DNA of 64,000 bases from Streptomyces sp. NBC_01214 (lineage in GTDB: Bacteria > Actinomycetota > Actinomycetes > Streptomycetales > Streptomycetaceae). This document shows positions 57,709-64,000 of the stretch, piece after piece (the first letter of the stretch is position 1; each line of letters begins with the position of its first letter). The notes beneath the pieces are model-generated. The model ran no database searches, was not told the origin of the DNA, and was given only the letters and a program-made list of their open reading frames with translations. A program made the translations under genes and the position numbers. The stretch covers positions 328,501 through 392,500 of the forward strand of contig NZ_JAPEOS010000002.1 in assembly GCF_026340975.1 (NCBI RefSeq). The letters are read 5' to 3'.

Positions 57709-58353
57709 ATGGCAAAGCAGATCAAGGGCGTCCTGGGCGAGAAGCTCGGCATGACCCAGGTCTGGGACGAGAACAACCGTGTCGTCCCGGTGACCGTGGT
57801 CAAGGCCGGACCCTGCGTCGTTACCCAGGTCCGTACGAACGACATCGACGGCTACGAGTCGGTCCAGATCGCCTTCGGCGAGATCGACCCGCGCAAGGTG
57901 AACAAGCCCCTCAAGGGCCACTTCGCCAAGGCCGACGTGACCCCCCGCCGCCACCTGGTGGAGCTCCGCACCTCCGACGCCAGCGAGTACACGCTCGGCC
58001 AGGAGATCACTGCTGAGGTGTTCGAGTCCGGCGTCAAGGTTGACGTCACGGGCAACAGCAAGGGCAAGGGCTTCGCCGGTGTCATGAAGCGGCACAACTT
58101 CCGGGGCCTCGGCGCCGGTCACGGTGTGCAGCGCAAGCACCGCTCCCCCGGTTCGATCGGTGGCTGCGCCACCCCTGGGCGTGTCTTCAAGGGCATGCGC
58201 ATGGCCGGTCGCATGGGTAACGAGCGTGTCACCACCCAGAACCTGACCATCCACGCGGTTGACGCGGAGAAGGGTCTGCTGCTCATCAAGGGCGCGGTCC
58301 CCGGTCCGAACGGCGGCCTCGTCCTGGTCCGTACCGCGGCCAAGGGGGCTTGA
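57709..58353 (+). CDS. rplC: 50S ribosomal protein L3
   Basis: The 214-residue protein starts MAKQIKGVLGEKLGMTQVWD. The loop reaching the peptidyl transferase centre includes HRSPGSIGGCATPGRVFKGM. It lies 14 bases after rpsJ and four before rplD. Confidence 0.98.
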   Translation: MAKQIKGVLGEKLGMTQVWDENNRVVPVTVVKAGPCVVTQVRTNDIDGYESVQIAFGEIDPRKVNKPLKGHFAKADVTPRRHLVELRTSDASEYTLGQEITAEVFESGVKVDVTGNSKGKGFAGVMKRHNFRGLGAGHGVQRKHRSPGSIGGCATPGRVFKGMRMAGRMGNERVTTQNLTIHAVDAEKGLLLIKGAVPGPNGGLVLVRTAAKGA

Positions 58354-58357
58354 GGTA

Positions 58358-59008
58358 ATGAGCACCATTGACATCCTTTCGCCGGCAGGCGACAAGGCCG
58401 GTACCGTCGAGCTCCCCTCGGAGATCTTCGACGCGAAGACCAGCGTTCCGCTGATCCACCAGGTCGTTGTCGCTCAGCTGGCTGCTGCCCGTCAGGGCAC
58501 GCACAAGACCAAGCGTCGCGGCGAAGTCCGTGGTGGTGGCCGCAAGCCGTACCGCCAGAAGGGCACCGGCCGTGCGCGCCAGGGTTCGACCCGCGCGCCG
58601 CAGTTCGTCGGCGGTGGCGTTGTCCACGGCCCGCAGCCGCGTGACTACTCCCAGCGGACCCCGAAGAAGATGAAGGCCGCCGCCCTCCGCGGTGCCCTCT
58701 CGGACCGTGCGCGTCACTCCCGCATCCACGTCGTCACCGGCGTGGTCGAGGGTGCCGCCTCCACGAAGGCCGCCAAGACGCTGTTCGGCAAGATCTCGGA
58801 GCGCAAGAACCTGCTCCTGGTCGTCGAGCGCGCCGACGAGGCCGCGTGGCTGTCCGCCCGCAACCTGCCCCAGGTTCACATCCTGGAGCCGGGCCAGCTG
58901 AACACGTACGACGTGATCGTCTCTGACGACGTGGTCTTCACTCAGGCCGCTTTCGAGTCCTTCGTGTCTGGCCCCAAGGCCGATGAGACCGAAGGGAGCG
59001 ACGCCTGA
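58358..59008 (+). CDS. rplD: 50S ribosomal protein L4
   Basis: The 216-residue protein lines the exit tunnel; the loop KTKRRGEVRGGGRKPYRQKG carries the macrolide-facing residues and is wild type in pattern. ATG 58358 gives MSTIDILSPAGDKAGTVE. Its stop overlaps the rplW start (TGATG). Confidence 0.97.
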   Translation: MSTIDILSPAGDKAGTVELPSEIFDAKTSVPLIHQVVVAQLAAARQGTHKTKRRGEVRGGGRKPYRQKGTGRARQGSTRAPQFVGGGVVHGPQPRDYSQRTPKKMKAAALRGALSDRARHSRIHVVTGVVEGAASTKAAKTLFGKISERKNLLLVVERADEAAWLSARNLPQVHILEPGQLNTYDVIVSDDVVFTQAAFESFVSGPKADETEGSDA

Positions 59009-59331
59009 TGTCTGAGGCGACCGTTACCAGCAAGACCTTCACTGACCCGCGCGACCTGCTGATCAAGCCGGTTGTCTCGGAGAAGAGCTACGCGCTGCTG
59101 GACGAGAACAAGTACACGTTCATCGTCGCGCCCGGCGCCAACAAGACCCAGATCAAGCAGGCCGTGGAAGCGGTCTTCTCGGTCAAGGTCACCGGGGTCA
59201 ACACGATCAACCGTCAGGGTAAGCGCAAGCGCACCAAGACCGGTTTCGGCAAGCGTGCGAACACCAAGCGCGCCATCGTGACCCTTGCCGAGGGCAACCG
59301 TATCGACATCTTCGGCGGCCAGGCCTCCTAA
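59008..59331 (+). CDS. rplW: 50S ribosomal protein L23
   Basis: The 107-residue protein sits at the tunnel exit and binds trigger factor and SRP. Key segments are DPRDLLIKPVVSEKSYALLD and AVFSVKVTGVNTINRQGKRK. Its start overlaps the rplD stop by one base. Confidence 0.97.
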   Translation: MSEATVTSKTFTDPRDLLIKPVVSEKSYALLDENKYTFIVAPGANKTQIKQAVEAVFSVKVTGVNTINRQGKRKRTKTGFGKRANTKRAIVTLAEGNRIDIFGGQAS

Positions 59332-59370
59332 CGGAGGTCTAGTCGTCCGGAATCGGACGAGGACTGAGAA

Positions 59371-60207
59371 ATGGGTATCCGCAAGTACAAGCCGACGACC
59401 CCGGGCCGTCGTGGCTCCAGCGTCGCCGACTTTGTCGAGATCACGCGGTCCACGCCGGAGAAGTCGCTGGTTCGCCCCCTGCACAGCAAGGGCGGCCGTA
59501 ACAACACCGGTCGGATCACCGTTCGCCACCAGGGTGGTGGACACAAGCGCGCCTACCGCGTGATCGACTTCCGTCGTCACGACAAGGACGGCGTGCCGGC
59601 CAAGGTCGCGCACATCGAGTACGACCCCAACCGCACCGCGCGCATCGCGCTCCTGCACTACGCGGACGGCGAGAAGCGCTACATCATCGCGCCGAAGGCT
59701 CTGAAGCAGGGCGACCGGATTGAGAACGGCCCCACGGCCGACATCAAGCCCGGTAACAACCTGGCCCTCCGCAACATCCCGGTCGGTACCACGATCCACG
59801 CGATCGAGCTCCGTCCCGGTGGTGGCGCCAAGTTCGCCCGTTCCGCGGGTGCCTCCGTGCAGCTGCTGGCGAAGGAGGGCACGATGGCCCACCTTCGTAT
59901 GCCGTCCGGTGAGATCCGTCTCGTCGACGCGCGCTGCCGCGCCACGGTCGGCGAGGTCGGCAACGCCGAGCAGTCGAACATCAACTGGGGCAAGGCCGGC
60001 CGCATGCGCTGGAAGGGCGTTCGCCCGTCCGTCCGCGGTGTCGCGATGAACCCGGTTGACCACCCGCACGGTGGTGGTGAGGGCAAGACCAGTGGTGGTC
60101 GCCACCCGGTCTCCCCGTGGGGTCAGAAGGAGGGTCGTACTCGCTCGCCGAAGAAGGCTTCGAGCAAGTACATCGTCCGCCGCCGCAAGACGAACAAGAA
60201 GCGCTAG
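59371..60207 (+). CDS. rplB: 50S ribosomal protein L2
   Basis: The 278-residue protein starts MGIRKYKPTTPGRRGSSVAD. The catalytic-centre region has MNPVDHPHGGGEGKTSGGRH, with the conserved His (E. coli His229). It is 39 bases after rplW. Confidence 0.98.
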   Translation: MGIRKYKPTTPGRRGSSVADFVEITRSTPEKSLVRPLHSKGGRNNTGRITVRHQGGGHKRAYRVIDFRRHDKDGVPAKVAHIEYDPNRTARIALLHYADGEKRYIIAPKALKQGDRIENGPTADIKPGNNLALRNIPVGTTIHAIELRPGGGAKFARSAGASVQLLAKEGTMAHLRMPSGEIRLVDARCRATVGEVGNAEQSNINWGKAGRMRWKGVRPSVRGVAMNPVDHPHGGGEGKTSGGRHPVSPWGQKEGRTRSPKKASSKYIVRRRKTNKKR

Positions 60208-60219
60208 GAGCGGGTTTAG

Positions 60220-60501
60220 ATGCCGCGCAGTCTCAAGAAGGGGCCCTTCGTCGACGACCACCTCGTAAAGAAGGTGGACGTCCAGAACGAAGCCGGCACC
60301 AAGAACGTCATCAAGACCTGGTCCCGTCGCTCGATGATCATCCCCAGCATGCTGGGTCACACCATCGCGGTGCACAACGGCAAGACCCACGTCCCGGTGT
60401 TCGTCACCGAGTCGATGGTCGGCCACAAGCTCGGCGAGTTCTCGCCGACTCGCACCTTCCGCGGCCACGTCAAGGACGACCGGAAGTCGAAGCGCCGCTA
60501 A
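60220..60501 (+). CDS. rpsS: 30S ribosomal protein S19
   Basis: The 93-residue head protein starts MPRSLKKGPFVDDHLVKKVD. The segment HNGKTHVPVFVTESMVGHKL is family-typical. A GGAGCGGG site precedes the ATG. Confidence 0.97.
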   Translation: MPRSLKKGPFVDDHLVKKVDVQNEAGTKNVIKTWSRRSMIIPSMLGHTIAVHNGKTHVPVFVTESMVGHKLGEFSPTRTFRGHVKDDRKSKRR

Positions 60502-60544
60502 AGGCGGGGTGGTTATGACTATGACTTACACCGAAGGGACAACC

Positions 60545-60892
60545 ATGGAAGCCAGGGCCCAGGCGCGGTACATCCGCGTCACGCCCATGAAGGCCCGCCG
60601 AGTGGTGGACCTTATCCGTGGCATGGATGCCACGGAGGCTCAGGCGGTCCTGCGTTTCGCCCCGCAGGCCGCGAGCGTGCCGGTTGGCAAGGTGCTTGAC
60701 AGCGCCATCGCCAACGCCGCACACAACTACAACCACCCGGACGCCTCCACGCTGGTCATCAGCGAGGCGTACGTGGACGAGGGCCCGACCCTGAAGCGGT
60801 TCCGTCCGCGTGCGCAGGGCCGTGCCTACCGGATCCGCAAGCGGACCAGCCACATCACCGTGGTCGTCAGCAGCAAGGAAGGTTCCCGGTAA
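60545..60892 (+). CDS. rplV: 50S ribosomal protein L22
   Basis: The 115-residue tunnel protein starts at ATG 60545 (MEARAQARYIRVTPMKARRV); an in-frame start 36 bases upstream is not preferred. The beta-hairpin AYRIRKRTSHITVVV is present. Its stop overlaps the rpsC start. Confidence 0.96.
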   Translation: MEARAQARYIRVTPMKARRVVDLIRGMDATEAQAVLRFAPQAASVPVGKVLDSAIANAAHNYNHPDASTLVISEAYVDEGPTLKRFRPRAQGRAYRIRKRTSHITVVVSSKEGSR

Positions 60893-61734
60893 TGGGCCAG
60901 AAGGTAAACCCGCACGGGTTCCGGCTCGGCATCACCACCGACTTCAAGTCGCGTTGGTACGCCGACAAGCTGTACAAGGACTACGTCAAGGAAGACGTCG
61001 CCATCCGTCGGATGATGACGTCCGGCATGGAGCGCGCCGGCATCTCGAAGGTTGAGATCGAGCGCACCCGTGACCGCGTGCGTGTGGACATCCACACCGC
61101 TCGTCCGGGCATCGTCATCGGCCGCCGTGGCGCCGAGGCCGACCGCATCCGCGGTGACCTCGAGAAGCTCACGGGCAAGCAGGTCCAGCTGAACATCCTC
61201 GAGGTCAAGAACCCCGAGCTTGACGCTCAGCTGGTTGCCCAGGCCGTGGCCGAGCAGCTCTCCTCCCGCGTCTCCTTCCGTCGCGCCATGCGTAAGAGCA
61301 TGCAGGGCACGATGAAGGCCGGCGCCAAGGGCATCAAGATCCAGTGTGGCGGCCGTCTCGGCGGCGCCGAGATGTCCCGCTCCGAGTTCTACCGCGAAGG
61401 CCGTGTGCCGCTGCACACCCTCCGCGCGAACGTGGACTACGGCTTCTTCGAGGCCAAGACCACCTTCGGCCGCATCGGTGTGAAGGTCTGGATCTACAAG
61501 GGCGACGTCAAGAACATCGCCGAGGTTCGCGCCGAGAACGCTGCGGCCCGTGCGGGTAACCGCCCGGCCCGTGGCGCGCAGGGCGCTGGCGACCGTCCCG
61601 CCGGCCGTGGTGGCCGTGGTGGCGAGCGCGGCGGCCGTGGTGGCCGCAAGCCGCAGCAGGCTGCTGGTGTCGAGGCCCCCAAGGCCGACGCTCCCGCCGC
61701 CGCTCCGGCCGAGAGCACCGGAACGGAGGCCTGA
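60892..61734 (+). CDS. rpsC: 30S ribosomal protein S3
   Basis: The 280-residue protein starts MGQKVNPHGFRLGITTDFKS and has the KH domain GIVIGRRGAEADRIRGDLEK. The C-terminal 65 residues are a low-complexity Gly/Arg tail (GRGGRGGERGGRGGRKPQQA), longer than in E. coli (233 residues), as is usual in actinomycetes. Confidence 0.98.
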   Translation: MGQKVNPHGFRLGITTDFKSRWYADKLYKDYVKEDVAIRRMMTSGMERAGISKVEIERTRDRVRVDIHTARPGIVIGRRGAEADRIRGDLEKLTGKQVQLNILEVKNPELDAQLVAQAVAEQLSSRVSFRRAMRKSMQGTMKAGAKGIKIQCGGRLGGAEMSRSEFYREGRVPLHTLRANVDYGFFEAKTTFGRIGVKVWIYKGDVKNIAEVRAENAAARAGNRPARGAQGAGDRPAGRGGRGGERGGRGGRKPQQAAGVEAPKADAPAAAPAESTGTEA

Positions 61735-61739
61735 CCGAC

Positions 61740-62159
61740 ATGCTGATCCCTCGTAGGGTCAAGCACCGCAAGCAGCACCACCCGAAGCGCAGCGGTATGG
61801 CCAAGGGCGGTACTGAGGTCACGTTCGGCGAGTACGGCATCCAGGCGCTGACCCCGGCTTACGTGACGAACCGCCAGATCGAGGCGGCTCGTATTGCGAT
61901 GACCCGCCACATCAAGCGTGGCGGCAAGGTCTGGATCAACATCTACCCGGACCGCCCGCTGACGAAGAAGCCGGCCGAAACCCGCATGGGTTCCGGTAAG
62001 GGTTCTCCCGAGTGGTGGATCGCCAACGTGCACCCGGGTCGGGTCATGTTCGAGCTGTCCTACCCGAACGAGAAGATTGCTCGTGAGGCGCTCACCCGCG
62101 CTGCTCACAAGCTTCCGATGAAGTGCCGGATTGTTCGGCGCGAGGCAGGTGAGTCGTGA
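61740..62159 (+). CDS. rplP: 50S ribosomal protein L16
   Basis: The 139-residue protein starts MLIPRRVKHRKQHHPKRSGM and carries RIAMTRHIKRGGKVWINIYP and RMGSGKGSPEWWIANVHPGR. It helps place tRNA in the A site. Its stop overlaps the rpmC start (TGATG). Confidence 0.98.
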   Translation: MLIPRRVKHRKQHHPKRSGMAKGGTEVTFGEYGIQALTPAYVTNRQIEAARIAMTRHIKRGGKVWINIYPDRPLTKKPAETRMGSGKGSPEWWIANVHPGRVMFELSYPNEKIAREALTRAAHKLPMKCRIVRREAGES

Positions 62160-62383
62160 TGGCGACGGGAACCAAGGCGTCCGAGCTGCGTGAGCTCGGC
62201 AACGAGGAGCTCGTTGGCAAGCTGCGCGAGGCCAAGGAGGAGCTGTTCAAGCTCCGCTTCCAGGCGGCCACGGGTCAGCTGGAGAACAACGGCCGGCTCA
62301 AGTCCGTCCGTAAGGACATCGCTCGCATCTACACCCTGATGCACGAGCGTGAGCTCGGTATCGAGACGGTGGAGAGCGCCTGA
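62159..62383 (+). CDS. rpmC: 50S ribosomal protein L29
   Basis: The 74-residue helical protein is at the tunnel exit. ATG 62159 is preferred to the GTG one codon upstream because it overlaps the rplP stop. The segment EELFKLRFQAATGQLENNGR is diagnostic. It overlaps rpsQ by one base. Confidence 0.95.
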   Translation: MATGTKASELRELGNEELVGKLREAKEELFKLRFQAATGQLENNGRLKSVRKDIARIYTLMHERELGIETVESA

Positions 62384-62664
62384 TGAGCGAGAAGAACGTG
62401 ACTGAGACGAACGAGCGCGGTTTCCGCAAGACCCGCGAGGGTCTCGTCGTCAGCGACAAGATGGACAAGACCGTCGTCGTCGCTGTCGAGGACCGCGTGA
62501 AGCACGCCCTGTACGGCAAGGTCATCCGCCGTACGAACAAGCTCAAGGCGCACGACGAGCAGAACGCTGCTGGCGTCGGCGACCGCGTCCTCATCATGGA
62601 GACGCGTCCGCTGTCGGCGAGCAAGCGCTGGCGCATCGTCGAGATCCTCGAGAAGGCCAAGTAA
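62383..62664 (+). CDS. rpsQ: 30S ribosomal protein S17
   Basis: The 93-residue OB-fold protein has the signatures KTREGLVVSDKMDKTVVVAV and GDRVLIMETRPLSASKRWRI. Its ATG overlaps the rpmC stop (TGATG). A 105-base gap separates it from rplN. Confidence 0.97.
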   Translation: MSEKNVTETNERGFRKTREGLVVSDKMDKTVVVAVEDRVKHALYGKVIRRTNKLKAHDEQNAAGVGDRVLIMETRPLSASKRWRIVEILEKAK

Positions 62665-62769
62665 GCACCTGAGGGGTTTCCCTTAGGTTCGTTCCGCCAG
62701 GCTCGGTGGGGGCGACGCTCTCCGGAGTGAAGCCCCCGCCGGGAACCGGCAGACAAACAGGAGATACAC

Positions 62770-63138
62770 GTGATCCAGCAGGAGTCGCGACTGCGTATCG
62801 CCGACAACACTGGTGCCAAGGAAATCCTTTGCATCCGTGTTCTCGGTGGTTCCGGTCGCCGCTACGCGGGCATCGGTGACGTCATCGTCGCCACCGTCAA
62901 GGACGCGATCCCCGGTGGCAACGTGAAGAAGGGTGACGTCGTCAAGGCGGTCATCGTTCGCACCGTCAAGGAGCGTCGCCGCCAGGACGGCTCGTACATC
63001 CGCTTTGACGAGAACGCCGCCGTCATTCTGAAGAACGACGGCGACCCTCGCGGCACCCGTATCTTCGGCCCGGTGGGCCGTGAGCTGCGCGAGAAGAAGT
63101 TCATGAAGATCATCTCGCTCGCGCCGGAGGTGCTGTAA
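62770..63138 (+). CDS. rplN: 50S ribosomal protein L14
   Basis: The 122-residue protein starts at GTG 62770 (VIQQESRLRIADNTGAKEIL) with AGGAGA upstream. The motif GNVKKGDVVKAVIVRTVKER is diagnostic. It helps form the bridge with the small subunit. rplX follows two bases later. Confidence 0.98.
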   Translation: MIQQESRLRIADNTGAKEILCIRVLGGSGRRYAGIGDVIVATVKDAIPGGNVKKGDVVKAVIVRTVKERRRQDGSYIRFDENAAVILKNDGDPRGTRIFGPVGRELREKKFMKIISLAPEVL

Positions 63139-63140
63139 GC

Positions 63141-63452
63141 ATGAAGATCAAGAAGGGCGACCTGGTCCAGGTCATCACCGGTAAGGACAAGGGCAAGCAG
63201 GGCAAGGTCATCGTTGCCTTCCCCGCCGACAACCGTGTCCTCGTCGAGGGTGTCAACCGGGTCAAGAAGCACACCAAGGCTGCGCAGAACCAGGCCGGTG
63301 GCATTGTGATCACCGAGGCCCCGGTCCACGTCAGCAACGTTCAGCTGGTTGTGGAGAAGGACGGCAAGAAGGTCGTCACCCGCGTCGGCTACCGCTTCGA
63401 CGACGAGGGCAACAAGATCCGCGTTGCCAAGCGGACGGGTGAGGACATCTGA
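63141..63452 (+). CDS. rplX: 50S ribosomal protein L24
   Basis: The 103-residue KOW-domain assembly initiator starts MKIKKGDLVQVITGKDKGKQ and has NRVLVEGVNRVKKHTKAAQN. Its stop overlaps the rplE start (TGATG). Confidence 0.97.
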   Translation: MKIKKGDLVQVITGKDKGKQGKVIVAFPADNRVLVEGVNRVKKHTKAAQNQAGGIVITEAPVHVSNVQLVVEKDGKKVVTRVGYRFDDEGNKIRVAKRTGEDI

Positions 63453-64000
63453 TGGCTACCACTCCGCGTCTCAAGACGAAGTACCGCGAGGACATCGCGG
63501 GCAAGCTGCGTGAGGAGTTCTCCTACGAGAACGTCATGCAGATCCCCGGCCTCGTGAAGATCGTGGTCAACATGGGTGTGGGCGACGCCGCCCGCGACTC
63601 CAAGCTGATCGACGGCGCCATCAAGGACCTGACGACGATCACCGGTCAGAAGCCGGCCGTCACGAAGGCCCGCAAGTCCATCGCGCAGTTCAAGCTGCGC
63701 GAGGGTCAGCCGATCGGCTGCCACGTCACCCTCCGTGGTGACCGCATGTGGGAGTTCCTGGACCGTACGCTGTCGCTCGCGCTGCCGCGTATCCGTGACT
63801 TCCGTGGTCTGTCGCCGAAGCAGTTCGACGGCCGTGGTAACTACACCTTCGGTCTCACGGAGCAGGTCATGTTCCACGAGATCGACCAGGACAAGATCGA
63901 CCGTACCCGGGGTATGGACATCACCGTGGTCACCACGGCGACCAACGACGACGAGGGCCGTGCCCTCCTTCGTCACCTCGGCTTCCCCTTCAAGGAGGCG
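63452..64000 (+). CDS. rplE: 50S ribosomal protein L5, 3' end outside window
   Basis: 183 codons are visible with no stop, so only a few residues are missing from the usual length of about 185. It starts MATTPRLKTKYREDIAGKLR and contains VKIVVNMGVGDAARDSKLID and RLPRIRDFRGLSPKQFDGRG-type sequence. L5 binds 5S rRNA and joins the B1b bridge. Confidence 0.97.
   Translation, partial: MATTPRLKTKYREDIAGKLREEFSYENVMQIPGLVKIVVNMGVGDAARDSKLIDGAIKDLTTITGQKPAVTKARKSIAQFKLREGQPIGCHVTLRGDRMWEFLDRTLSLALPRIRDFRGLSPKQFDGRGNYTFGLTEQVMFHEIDQDKIDRTRGMDITVVTTATNDDEGRALLRHLGFPFKEA

Overview
The window is chromosomal DNA of a Streptomyces (or close relative). Coding DNA is very GC-rich, GTG and TTG starts are frequent, and the order rpmG / HadA-HadB-like MaoC pair / tRNA-Trp / secE / nusG / rplK / rplA / rplJ / rplL / rpoB / rpoC / rpsL / rpsG / fusA / tuf / S10 operon is the typical actinomycete informational core. 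No rRNA, CRISPR array, transposase or insertion sequence was seen.

Bases 1 to about 7758 are the right-hand part of an integrated conjugative element of the actinomycete AICE type. A leftward, translationally coupled block encodes a DUF6284-like protein, an unknown protein, a DUF2637/SpdB2-like spread protein, an RRQRL-type zinc-binding protein, a membrane protein and a glycine-rich protein cut by the window edge. A divergent XRE-type regulator, a GntR-Nudix fusion resembling the pSAM2 Pif immunity factor, and three genes of unknown function follow. The element ends at a 3' half of a tRNA-Tyr gene (attR). Integrase, excisionase, replication and main transfer genes are not in view and are presumed to lie further left.

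From 7760 to 20310 lie ordinary chromosomal genes: a secreted glycine-rich protein, a DUF3574 protein, an SDR-like protein, a cytosine-deaminase-like amidohydrolase, tRNA-Thr and tRNA-Met, rpmG, two MaoC hydratase-like genes, a TetR/MFS efflux pair with matching operators, a DUF3291 protein, murB, an unknown gene, adenosine deaminase and an aminotransferase. From 20501 to 34903 are tRNA-Trp, secE-nusG, rplKA, two tandem lipoprotein genes, rplJL with an L10-type leader, and rpoBC.

Between rpoC and rpsL (34917-41101) is the most interesting segment. A Crp/Fnr regulator sits upstream of a tight five-gene operon: class III nucleotide cyclase, P-loop/HEAT-like protein, SPFH-like coiled-coil protein, Pycsar-type membrane effector (DUF5706-like) and M48 metalloprotease. 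It looks like a cyclic-nucleotide-signalling conflict or stress system, an elaborated Pycsar-like locus. A Crp-like palindrome lies in its promoter region, and the cyclase and the P-loop protein share a short glycine-rich motif. A YfhO-family membrane protein follows.

From 43675 to 48392 is the str operon (rpsL, rpsG, fusA, tuf). A dTDP-rhamnose and surface-glycan cluster (rfbC, rfbA, rfbB, rfbD, DUF2304, two GT2 enzymes, a flippase) and one unknown membrane protein occupy 48592-56912. The S10 operon (rpsJ to rplE) runs to the right edge, where rplE is cut. The rpsL and rpsJ leaders carry a nearly identical 33-nt hairpin element.
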